46,842 nucleotides of DNA. Origin: Alicyclobacillus shizuokensis NBRC 103103. GTDB taxonomy: Bacteria > Bacillota > Bacilli > Alicyclobacillales > Alicyclobacillaceae. The notes beneath the pieces are model-generated. The model saw nothing but the letters and a program-made list of their open reading frames with translations. It was not told the origin of the DNA and did no database searches. The stretch spans positions 1 through 46,842 of the forward strand of contig NZ_BCQV01000037.1 in NCBI RefSeq assembly GCF_001552255.1, in the 5' to 3' direction. Position numbers and translations under genes: made by a program. Shown one piece after another: positions 7,653 to 15,388 of this stretch (within the stretch, counting starts at the first letter, position 1; each line of letters opens with the position of its first letter).

Positions 7653-8147
7653 CTACCGCCCCGGTTCCTCGCGTTCGTCCAGCTGCTTGTGGGAGTACCG
7701 GATGGATTCGTAATACGCTTGATTCAAGCGTACCAGGTAAGCACCCAACTGTGTGAGGTCCTGCGCTGACCAATCGCTGAGTAATTGGCGGTAGCGGCGC
7801 AGACGGGACGTCTTGGCTGCGAGAAACCGCTGCCGCCCTTCTTCCGTCAGGTCGACGCGGCTAATGCGCCCGTCACGTGGGTCCGGTGTACGGGCGATAA
7901 GTCCCTTGTCTTCCAAAGCACGCACCTGCCGGCTGGCTGTGGAAATGTCCAGTTGTAGGAATTCCGCCAGCTGGCCCACGGTCAACGTGCCTTCATTGAC
8001 GAGAAAGCCCAGCATGAGGTAGGCGGACCGGTCCAACCGGTTCGTATCTTGTTGAGCCGTACGTTCTGACTCTGAGCGTCGGATGAGAATGGAGATCTGT
8101 TGTTGAATGAGGTCAATCGCTTCCATCGGTGGCAAAGGTTCTTCCAC
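7653..8147 (-). CDS. MarR-family transcriptional regulator
   Basis: This 164-residue DNA-binding protein has a winged helix at about residues 45-110. TVGQLAEFLQLDISTASRQVRALEDKGLI is the helix-turn-helix and RTPDPRDGRISRVDLTEEG the wing. N- and C-terminal helices for dimerisation flank it. It is divergent from the MFS efflux gene across a 240-bp spacer, the standard arrangement in which a MarR protein represses itself and a pump until a toxic ligand binds. The effector is unknown. Confidence 0.85.
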   Translation of the reverse strand: MEEPLPPMEAIDLIQQQISILIRRSESERTAQQDTNRLDRSAYLMLGFLVNEGTLTVGQLAEFLQLDISTASRQVRALEDKGLIARTPDPRDGRISRVDLTEEGRQRFLAAKTSRLRRYRQLLSDWSAQDLTQLGAYLVRLNQAYYESIRYSHKQLDEREEPGR

Positions 8148-8282
8148 AAGTTCTCCCCCTTATCCGTTCCCGCCGCAGTATCCTTATCATACCTTCTCGT
8201 CTTTTGGTCTGTCACCTGTCCCGTTCTGTGGAACGCTACCGGAATCGCGGTGTTCAGCGGATCGTCGATTGGCACAATTCTC

Positions 8283-8310
8283 TTGACGATTTTTATTTCG
8301 GTTGTATAAT
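8283..8310 (+). promoter_or_regulatory. SigA-type promoter of the MFS efflux gene
   Basis: TTGACG (8283-8288) and a perfect TATAAT (8305-8310) are 16 bp apart and about 80 bp before the MFS start. The AT-rich sequence around and after the -10 is a reasonable place for a MarR operator, but no clean palindrome is present. Confidence 0.7.
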
Positions 8311-8389
8311 ACATATATTGTCTTGGGTCGATTCGGGGGTGACCCACTGCACACTTATGGAATGAACAATAGATGTGGGGGGATTCTGG

Positions 8390-9631
8390 ATGCAGAGCGA
8401 TACGGCGGCGCAATCGGTGTCTAAGGGTAGGGACCAGTCTTCAGGCCATCACGGAGCTGACGGTGAGAAGATTCAGTTGTTGCGTCAGCCCATGGCCGTT
8501 TGGGCGGTCGCGTTTGCGTGCGTCATCGCCTTTATGGGATTGGGACTGGTCGATCCGATTCTGAAGGCGATTGCCTCGCAGCTGCATGCGACCCCGAGTC
8601 AGACCGAACTCCTGTTCAGCAGTTACATGCTCGTGACAGGCGTGGCGATGTTGGTCACCAACTTCGTGTCACACCTCATTGGCCCTAAGTGGACTCTTTT
8701 GGCCGGGTTGTTTTTGATTGTCGCCTTTGCGGCTTTGGCCGGTTCTTCCCAAACCATCTGGCAGATTGTCGGCTTCCGGGCTGGATGGGGCTTGGGCAAC
8801 GCGCTGTTCATCGCGACGGCCCTGGCCGTGATTGTCAGCGTGGCGAGCGGCGGCACCGCCGGCGCCATCATCCTGTACGAGGCCGCACTGGGGCTTGGCA
8901 TTTCCGTCGGGCCTTTGCTCGGCGGTGTGCTGGGCAGCATCAGTTGGCGCGGACCGTTTTACGGCGTGGCGCTTCTTATGGCTATCGGATTTATCCTGAT
9001 TCTCGTCTGGTTGCGGGGCGTGCCCAAACCGGCGCATGACAATTTGCTGCACTCGCTGGCGGCGCCCGCCATGGCATTGCGCCACAGGGGTTTACTGATC
9101 ATGGGCATCATGGCCCTGTTGTACAACTTCGGATTCTTTACACTGCTGGGTTTTTCTCCGTTCGTATTGACTCTGAATATCTACGGTCTTGGGTACGTGT
9201 TTTTTGGCTGGGGTGTACTGCTGGCCATCACCTCGGTCTTTGTGGCACCCAGGCTGCAGGCGCGGTTTGGTACGGTGCCTGTTCTCATTGCTATCCTCTT
9301 GCTGATTGGCTTGGATTTGTTGACCATTGGGTTGTTCACCACCTCCCAGACTGTGGTGATTGTGGCCATTATTGTCGCAGGAGCGTTTCTGGGAGTGAAC
9401 AATACGGTGGTCACCACGGCTGTGATGGAAGTGTCGCCGTTTGAACGGCCGGTGGCCTCTGCGGCCTACAGTTTCGTGCGCTTTGTCGGCGGGGCTGTGG
9501 CGCCGTGGCTGGCCGGCAAACTGGCGGAATGGTACAATCCGCACGTTTCCTTCTATGTTGGCGCCGCGGCGCTCGGCCTGGCCATCCTCGTTGTCTTCTC
9601 TGGTCGACGCTTCTTGTTGAAGCAAGTCTGA
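8390..9631 (+). CDS. MFS multidrug-type efflux transporter
   Basis: This 413-residue integral membrane protein has about 12 membrane segments and a charged N-terminal tail of roughly 35 residues. The segment RAGWGLGNALFIATAL and the following VGPLLGGVLGSISWRGPFY fit motif C and the surrounding loops of drug:proton antiporters. It should export small toxic molecules using the proton gradient. The ATG at 8390 is chosen over the in-frame GTG at 8375 because GGGGGGA lies 7 bases before it, while the GTG itself overlaps that site. It pairs with the divergent MarR gene. Confidence 0.85.
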   Translation: MQSDTAAQSVSKGRDQSSGHHGADGEKIQLLRQPMAVWAVAFACVIAFMGLGLVDPILKAIASQLHATPSQTELLFSSYMLVTGVAMLVTNFVSHLIGPKWTLLAGLFLIVAFAALAGSSQTIWQIVGFRAGWGLGNALFIATALAVIVSVASGGTAGAIILYEAALGLGISVGPLLGGVLGSISWRGPFYGVALLMAIGFILILVWLRGVPKPAHDNLLHSLAAPAMALRHRGLLIMGIMALLYNFGFFTLLGFSPFVLTLNIYGLGYVFFGWGVLLAITSVFVAPRLQARFGTVPVLIAILLLIGLDLLTIGLFTTSQTVVIVAIIVAGAFLGVNNTVVTTAVMEVSPFERPVASAAYSFVRFVGGAVAPWLAGKLAEWYNPHVSFYVGAAALGLAILVVFSGRRFLLKQV

Positions 9632-9662
9632 CCTAATCTGACTATCCCCCCAGACTTGGACC

Positions 9663-9707
9663 AGGGGCGACGAGGCGTGGCTTCTTCCTGCAGCGCCCGT
9701 CGCCCCT
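9663..9707. terminator. Probable bidirectional terminator hairpin
   Basis: AGGGGCGACG (9663-9672) pairs perfectly with CGTCGCCCCT (9698-9707), and an inner GGCG/CGCC extends the structure. It lies between the convergent MFS and permease genes. There is only a short T/A stretch beyond it, so termination may be partly factor-dependent. Nothing else is apparent in 9632-9783. Confidence 0.5.
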
Positions 9708-9783
9708 TATCCTATATCCACTTGGACTCCGAGAGCGCCGCTTGCAGCGTCCGGATCGACCCTCGGATGCGCATCCAGTGCGA

Positions 9784-10995
9784 CTACTCGTAGCGCAAAG
9801 CGTTCATTGGGGACATGCGCGCTGCGCGCAAAGCCGGATAGACGCCAAACACCAGTCCGACGGCCACCGCGACCACAAACGAAATCCAGATGCTGGACGG
9901 GTTGACGGGAACCGAGGTCTGAAGAAAGCGGCCGATGCCTTGAGCCCCCACGATGCCCACAACAATGCCGATGCATCCCCCCAAGAGACCGACGACGGCC
10001 GATTCAGTCAGAAATTGACCCAGGATGGAGCCTTGCGTGGCCCCCAAGGACTTGCGCAGGCCAATTTCTCGGGTGCGCTCGGAGACGGTCACCAGCATGA
10101 TGTTCATGATGCCGATGCCGCCCACCAAGAGGGAGATACCGGCGATGCCGCCCAAGAACACCTGCAGGGTGTGGCTGACGTTGGACAGGGCGGACAGCAG
10201 CGTCGCCTGGTTGGTCACGGTGAAGTCGTCACTTTCGCCAAATCGCAAGCCGTGCGCCTGACGGAGCGTCGCCTCCACCTGCAGCTGGGCTTGGGTCATC
10301 GACTGGCTATCGCGCGCTGAAGCGTAGATGGTGGTCAGGGAATCCCCGCCCAGCAGGTGGGCCTGCATGGTTTGCAGAGGAATCAGGATGCGGTCATCGT
10401 TGTTGGTCGCTCCGCTGCTGCCTTCGGAAGCCAACTCCCCCACCACCTCGAACGCCAGTCCGTCAATCCAGATGGTCTTCCCGACCGGTGACTGTGCGCC
10501 AAACAGGTTCTCGGCGGCCGTTGACCCGATGACCGCCACATAGCCGTCGTGATTGGCTTCCACGGTGTTGAAAAAGCGTCCCGCCGCCAATGACAGGTTG
10601 CGAATGGTTTGTATATCGGGGGTAGTCCCCTCCACTTGGGTCTGGTAGTTGACAGATCCATAGACAACCTGCGCACGCGTGGTCACGTCTCCTGCCACAG
10701 CGGCGAGGGCGCTGTCTTTCTGCAGCGCCTTCACGTCGCTGTCCGTCAACGACGCGGAACTCCCAAGGCCCTGGCTGATGCCATTCTCAGTGCTCTGACC
10801 CGGAGAGATCACCAGCACATTCGTGCCCAACCCTTGAATCTGCGAGGTCACGCTGGCGGTAGCCGCCTGTCCGACCCCCAGCAGCGCCACCACAGCCGCC
10901 ACGCCAATAATGATGCCCAGCAAGGTCAGGGCTGTGCGGAGCGGGTTGTGGCCCAACCCCAAAAACGCGGTGCGGAGGATGCGGTTGAGTCTCAT
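9784..10995 (-). CDS. MacB/YknZ-like ABC transporter permease
   Basis: This 403-residue FtsX/MacB-type permease has one N-terminal membrane segment (about 20-42), an extracytoplasmic MacB periplasmic-core-like domain (to about 275), then three membrane segments. The sequence VTVSERTREIGLRKSLGA is the characteristic coupling-helix region of this family. The protein does not move substrate across the membrane as a classical channel; MacB-type pumps work by mechanotransmission with an adaptor. Its start overlaps the ATPase gene by 4 bp, and the adaptor precedes both. Together they form an exporter like YknXYZ of B. subtilis, which protects against toxic peptides. Confidence 0.9.
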   Translation of the reverse strand: MRLNRILRTAFLGLGHNPLRTALTLLGIIIGVAAVVALLGVGQAATASVTSQIQGLGTNVLVISPGQSTENGISQGLGSSASLTDSDVKALQKDSALAAVAGDVTTRAQVVYGSVNYQTQVEGTTPDIQTIRNLSLAAGRFFNTVEANHDGYVAVIGSTAAENLFGAQSPVGKTIWIDGLAFEVVGELASEGSSGATNNDDRILIPLQTMQAHLLGGDSLTTIYASARDSQSMTQAQLQVEATLRQAHGLRFGESDDFTVTNQATLLSALSNVSHTLQVFLGGIAGISLLVGGIGIMNIMLVTVSERTREIGLRKSLGATQGSILGQFLTESAVVGLLGGCIGIVVGIVGAQGIGRFLQTSVPVNPSSIWISFVVAVAVGLVFGVYPALRAARMSPMNALRYE

Positions 10996-11714
10996 GCCTC
11001 CACCCCCGCTTGTGGGCCGGCTGAATGGACCACCGCTTCGTCGGACGCGATGAGACCATCACGGACGCTCACGATGCGGCGCGCGTGTCGAGCCACATAC
11101 TCCTCATGGGTGACGAGCACGATGGTTGTTCCCTCTCGGTTCAAGGAAGTAAACAGGTCCAGGATGTCGTCCGTAGTCTGGCTGTCCAGGTTGCCCGTGG
11201 GCTCGTCCGCCAAGACCACTCGCGGTTCGTTGACAATCGCGCGCGCTATCGCCACCCGCTGCTGCTGTCCGCCAGACAGTTGGTTGGGGTGGTGGTGACC
11301 GCGCAGGTGGGGATCTATCCCCACTCGGGCCAACGCTTCTCGCGCTTTGGCCAAGGCCGGTTGCGTCCGGTACCCTGCGTAAAACAGCGGCAGAGCTACA
11401 TTTTCCACCGCGCTGGTGCGCGGCAACAGATTAAAATTCTGAAAGACAAAACCAATCTTTTCGTTCCGCAACCGCGCCAGGTCCCTATCTCGCAGCAGCG
11501 ATGCCTCCACATTGTCGACGAGGACATGACCCGTTGACGGGACGTCCAGCAGGCCCATTAAGTGCATCAGGGTCGATTTTCCTGATCCGGACGGTCCGAC
11601 AATAGCCACAAATTCTCCCGCATCAATGCTCAACGTGACATCACGGACCGCCTGCACAGTTTGGTCTCCGACCCCATAGCGCTTACTGACGTGTTCCAAG
11701 CGCAGGACAGCCAT
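10992..11714 (-). CDS. MacB/YknY-like ABC transporter ATP-binding protein
   Basis: This 240-residue ATPase of the LolD/MacB group has Walker A GPSGSGKST at 40-48, signature LSGGQQQRV and Walker B VVLADEPTGNLDSQT; the EPTGNLD sequence is characteristic of the group. Its start overlaps the adaptor stop by one base (TGATG) and its end overlaps the permease start by four. The three exporter genes are therefore translationally coupled. It powers the adjacent permease. Confidence 0.93.
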   Translation of the reverse strand: MAVLRLEHVSKRYGVGDQTVQAVRDVTLSIDAGEFVAIVGPSGSGKSTLMHLMGLLDVPSTGHVLVDNVEASLLRDRDLARLRNEKIGFVFQNFNLLPRTSAVENVALPLFYAGYRTQPALAKAREALARVGIDPHLRGHHHPNQLSGGQQQRVAIARAIVNEPRVVLADEPTGNLDSQTTDDILDLFTSLNREGTTIVLVTHEEYVARHARRIVSVRDGLIASDEAVVHSAGPQAGVEA

Positions 11715-13099
11715 CAGTGGCCACCTCCGCCGGTTCCATACCCACCGTTCCCGCCGGAGTATGCGCCGAATCCGGTGGAAGTTCCGCCGTAGCCCTCCAT
11801 GGCTCGGCCGGAGAACTTGCCGCCGTAGCCACCCATAAGCGCCCCCAGTCCGCCACCGCTCATGCTCGACTGGTTCTGGCCGGTGGAGGAGGCGACAGTG
11901 ACTATGGCCACTCGTTCACCCTGTTTGAGGCCGCTCCGAATCTCCACCGTGTTGTCCCCATACAGGCCCACCTGGACGGGTACAAACGTCAGCCCATCCG
12001 GAATGCGGGTTCCTGGAAATCCGCTCCCTTCGTTCGCAGACATTGTGCCGCTGGGCTCTGCGCCTTTGTTTTGACTCGCTTGTACATACACCCCGGTCTG
12101 ACCGTGCTGTGACACAACGGCCGCCGTCGGCAACATCAGGACATTCTCGCGGCTTTGAACAGCCACACTTACGGATACACTCTCTCCAGGCAGGAGGTGC
12201 ACATCTTGGTTGTCCGGTGCGTTCACCTTGATGGTCACAGGGTACAGGGTGACCCCGTTTTCTGTCTGCGGCTGGTAACCTATGGTATCCACTTTGCCGG
12301 TCAACACGGGACCGCCTGTACCGAGCGAGATGGTGGCACTTTGCCCCTTCTTCAATTGCCCGATGTCCGCTTGGGCTACGTTGGCGGAGACCAAAAACTC
12401 ATCCGAGCCCAGGTTGGCGATGACGGAGACAGTGTTCCCGCTGCCAACGCTGGAGTTGGAAGATGAATTGGACGATGCGGAGGAGCTACTGCTGTTTGAG
12501 GTCTCCCCGCCGTTCACACTTGCAACTTGCAATACAGTGCCGCTGATGGGGCTCTTGAGTGTGCAAGCGGCTATCTCGTCTTCGATTTGGTCGACGCTCG
12601 CCTGCGCGGCATCCACATTGGCCTGCGCTTCCGCCACCGCATTGGCGTCCGGCTGCTGGGTCTGGGTTTGGCCACGGCCGTTGGTTGTGGTGGTGACCTC
12701 TTCCGACTGCGCCAGCTTCGCCTCGGCTTCCGCCAATTGGGCCTTCGCCTGCTGCAGCTGGTTTTCGTAGTCGGTATCGTCCACGTGGGCGATGACCTGG
12801 CCTTTCTTGACCTTATCTCCCACCTGGACAGAGACGGAGGTCAGAGTTCCGGTGGTGGTGATGGTTGCCTCGTGAGCGGGCACAAGGGAACCTGTCAGGC
12901 TGACTGTGTTGACCACGTTCCCCCGCTGCACAGTGGTCCAGCGGATGGATGCCGCAGAGGCGGACACAGTGTGGCGATGACCGACGACCATGTACCCGGC
13001 CCCTCCAAGCACCACGATGACCGCACCCACCCATGGCCACGGCCGTGTCCACCATCGTCGTTTTGTCTCTGGTGGTTGAACATTCGATGTCTCTGACAT
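11714..13099 (-). CDS. MacA/YknX-like membrane-fusion (HlyD-type) adaptor
   Basis: This 461-residue adaptor has one membrane anchor (about 22-42). A first lipoyl half follows (TSVSVQVGDKVKKGQVIAHVDD), then an α-hairpin (QLQQAKAQLAEAEAKL and its return), the second lipoyl half (CTLKSPISGTVLQV), a β-barrel and a membrane-proximal domain. Two features are unusual: a serine/asparagine run near residues 200-220, and a glycine/tyrosine-rich tail of about 50 residues at the C-terminus. It should link the MacB-like permease to substrate on the outer face. The ATG follows GGGAGGA. Four 11-bp repeats lie about 120 bp upstream. Confidence 0.88.
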   Translation of the reverse strand: MSETSNVQPPETKRRWWTRPWPWVGAVIVVLGGAGYMVVGHRHTVSASAASIRWTTVQRGNVVNTVSLTGSLVPAHEATITTTGTLTSVSVQVGDKVKKGQVIAHVDDTDYENQLQQAKAQLAEAEAKLAQSEEVTTTTNGRGQTQTQQPDANAVAEAQANVDAAQASVDQIEDEIAACTLKSPISGTVLQVASVNGGETSNSSSSSASSNSSSNSSVGSGNTVSVIANLGSDEFLVSANVAQADIGQLKKGQSATISLGTGGPVLTGKVDTIGYQPQTENGVTLYPVTIKVNAPDNQDVHLLPGESVSVSVAVQSRENVLMLPTAAVVSQHGQTGVYVQASQNKGAEPSGTMSANEGSGFPGTRIPDGLTFVPVQVGLYGDNTVEIRSGLKQGERVAIVTVASSTGQNQSSMSGGGLGALMGGYGGKFSGRAMEGYGGTSTGFGAYSGGNGGYGTGGGGH

Positions 13100-13196
13100 G
13101 GTACCGTCCTCCCTCTACGGGGCGGCCGGAACCTTCGCACCACGTGCTTCCCGCTTCACCCATGTGTCCGCGTCTGACGGCGGATCTTGACCAAAT

Positions 13197-13265
13197 TTTA
13201 GGAAGGACAAGGTGAAAAGTGGTGGACGATTTGTGGAGAAAATGTGGAGAATTTGTGGAGGCTGT
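13197..13265 (-). promoter_or_regulatory. Response-regulator box (four 11-bp direct repeats) and promoter for the exporter operon
   Basis: On the plus strand GTGGAC/GTGGAG begins at 13222, 13233, 13244 and 13255, exactly 11 bp apart and separated by A/T-rich bases (minus strand consensus CTCCACAAATT). OmpR/PhoB-family regulators bind such tandem repeats once per helical turn. On the minus strand the array is followed by a -10-like TAAAAT (13202-13197), so the nearest repeat falls at the -35 position, as in activated promoters. The exporter adaptor starts about 100 bp further down. The upstream neighbours are a sensor kinase and its regulator. The binding itself is inferred. Confidence 0.7.
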
Positions 13266-14674
13266 TATGATTCCGTATCCAACGATGACTCGGGAGCTGC
13301 GGGGCTGCGCGGCAGCCGAACGACGAAGGTCGTACCCGCGCCCGGTTGCGACTGCACTTCAATGGTCCCTTGGTGCGCCTCCACATACTCTTTGGCTATA
13401 GCCAGCCCCAGGCCCGTACCGCCGCTCTCCCGGGATCTGTCCTCCTGGCCACGGTAAAAGCGGTCAAAGACGTGCGGCAGGTGCTCGGGCGCGATTCCGG
13501 GACCGCTGTCACGGACCGACACCACAATGGTGTCGGTGTCCTGACCCATTGTAACTTGCACTCGGCCGCCGGCAGGGGTGTAGCGCAGGGCGTTGCCGAT
13601 AAGGTTGACAAACACCTGCGTAATGCGGTCCGGATCGACCGCCGCGTGTACGTCGTTGGACACAAGGGAGCGGAAGGACAGTTCCACCCTGTTGGCCTCC
13701 GCCTCCACCTGGAAATTGTCGACAATCCGCGCGAGGAGCGCGTCCAGCTCAGTGGACTGAATGTGCAAGGGCAACTGGCCCACTTCAGCCAGAGTGAGTT
13801 GGTGCAGGTCTTGTACCAAACGTGTCAGGCGTATCACCTCGTCGTGAATGGGTAGCAGAGTCTCCGGAGCGGCTGGTTGAACCCCTTGCTGAATTAATTC
13901 CAACTGCCCCTGCATAATCGTTAGTGGGATGCGCAATTCGTGCGCCACGTCCGCCACTAAATGTTTGCGCGCCTCCTCGGTCCTGTGCAGGCGTGAGGCC
14001 ATGTCGTTGAACGCCTGGGCCACCTCCCCGTACTCGTCGCGGGTGACGACCGGCAACTGGGTGGCCAGATCGCCCGCACCAATTCGGTGGATAGCGTTGA
14101 TCATTTGGTGCAAGGGTCGGGTAAGCCGACGCGAGAACCAGGCCCCTATCAGCAGCGCCATGCCCACCGTCAAAACCGTGCCGACGACGCTGGCGACGGT
14201 CATCGAATGCACCACAGTTTGTTTCAGCGCATACAGGGCATCCAAGCCGCGGTCGCGTATCCATAAATGGCCCACCACCTGATTGCCAACGGTCACCGGC
14301 ACTTCGACCTCGCCATTGCCGCCGAGTGGACCGGGAAGCGACCGATGGTCCGTGTCAGGATGGCCGATGAAGACAATGACATGGTTGTTGGCATCCTGCA
14401 GAATGAGTTGATCCAAGCGGCGCGCGCTGGGCATGCCCTCACCCTGCTCAAAGATCCCCGATATGTACTGATCTACACCTGTCCACGAATCGTGGTTGGC
14501 ATGATAGTAGTAGGCAAGCGATTGCGCCCATTGTGCGGCCGTACCTTGCTCGGCCGCCTGCGCGTATCTGCGGAATAGACCCCCGAAGTACGTGTACGAG
14601 ATGAGCAGGTCCACCGCCGCCAGAAACAGGACGAGACTGGCGATACCGAGGAAAATCTTGTTGCGGACCTTCAT
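13265..14674 (-). CDS. Sensor histidine kinase
   Basis: This 469-residue membrane kinase has TM1 at about 7-27, an extracytoplasmic sensor at about 28-153, TM2 at about 157-180 and a HAMP linker at about 181-233. The H-box ADVAHELRIPLT places the phospho-accepting histidine at residue 245. An N-box (VNLIGNALRYTP) and G-boxes (DSGPGIAPEHLPHVFDRFYRG, GTGLGLAIAKEYVEAHQG) complete the catalytic domain. The start overlaps the response-regulator stop by 4 bp. The pair probably senses a membrane or envelope insult and controls the exporter directly downstream. Confidence 0.92.
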   Translation of the reverse strand: MKVRNKIFLGIASLVLFLAAVDLLISYTYFGGLFRRYAQAAEQGTAAQWAQSLAYYYHANHDSWTGVDQYISGIFEQGEGMPSARRLDQLILQDANNHVIVFIGHPDTDHRSLPGPLGGNGEVEVPVTVGNQVVGHLWIRDRGLDALYALKQTVVHSMTVASVVGTVLTVGMALLIGAWFSRRLTRPLHQMINAIHRIGAGDLATQLPVVTRDEYGEVAQAFNDMASRLHRTEEARKHLVADVAHELRIPLTIMQGQLELIQQGVQPAAPETLLPIHDEVIRLTRLVQDLHQLTLAEVGQLPLHIQSTELDALLARIVDNFQVEAEANRVELSFRSLVSNDVHAAVDPDRITQVFVNLIGNALRYTPAGGRVQVTMGQDTDTIVVSVRDSGPGIAPEHLPHVFDRFYRGQEDRSRESGGTGLGLAIAKEYVEAHQGTIEVQSQPGAGTTFVVRLPRSPAAPESSLDTES

Positions 14675-15357
14675 TGGCCGCCTCCAAACCGGTAACCGAC
14701 GCCGTGAACCGTTTGAATGAACACGGGATTGGCCGGATCGGACTCGAGCTTTCTTCGCAAATGGCTGATGTGGCTGTCAATGGTGCGCTCGTAGTTCATG
14801 TAGGCGTCGCCCATGGTGGCTTTAAGCAGCTGCAGGCGGCTGTACACGACACCCGGTTTGCGGGCCAGGGTCAGGAGCAGTTGAAACTCTGTCGGGGTCA
14901 ACACGATCTCCTGATCATCCTTGACGACGCGAAACTGATTTTCGTCAATCATCAAGTTCCCGTAGCGCAAAACGCCGCTCTCTTCCGTCGGCGGCTGCGT
15001 ACGCCGGAGGACAGACCGGATACGGGCGACCAACTCCCGCAGGCTGAACGGCTTGACGAGGTAATCATCCGCCCCCACTTCCAGGCCAACCACGCGGTCT
15101 GTTTCTTCCCCCTTCGCGGTGACCATGATGATGGGCACCTTCGATTGCCGCCTCAATTCCCGGCACACGTCGAGGCCGCTCATTCCGGGCAGCATCCAAT
15201 CCAAAATGACCAGGTGCGGTCTGTCCTGCTCGACCATCTCCAGCGCCTGCGGCCCCGAGAACGCGGTCAGCACCTCGAACCCTTCCTCCTCCAGAAAGGG
15301 CTTCATGACGTCAATCACTTTCGGTTCGTCATCCACCAAGAGCAAGGTTGTCCGCAT
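14671..15357 (-). CDS. OmpR/PhoB-family response regulator
   Basis: This 228-residue regulator has a receiver domain with acidic pocket DDEP (9-12), phospho-acceptor Asp53 (LDWMLPGMSG) and the conserved Lys in MVTAKGEE near 102. A winged-helix output domain covers about 130-226 (LTPTEFQLLLTLARKPGVVYSRLQLL, then TIDSHISHLRRKLE). It partners the overlapping histidine kinase. Its DNA targets are probably the four 11-bp repeats at 13222-13265. An AGAGGG ribosome site lies in the 31-bp gap after aroA, so some transcription may come from aroA. Confidence 0.95.
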   Translation of the reverse strand: MRTTLLLVDDEPKVIDVMKPFLEEEGFEVLTAFSGPQALEMVEQDRPHLVILDWMLPGMSGLDVCRELRRQSKVPIIMVTAKGEETDRVVGLEVGADDYLVKPFSLRELVARIRSVLRRTQPPTEESGVLRYGNLMIDENQFRVVKDDQEIVLTPTEFQLLLTLARKPGVVYSRLQLLKATMGDAYMNYERTIDSHISHLRRKLESDPANPVFIQTVHGVGYRFGGGQ

Positions 15358-15388
15358 ACTGTCCCTCTTCCCGGATAATGGTGTAGGA

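Noticed and set aside
12420-12520. Simple-sequence stretch as a possible repeat element
   Set aside because: It encodes the Ser/Asn run of the adaptor in frame and needs no separate explanation.
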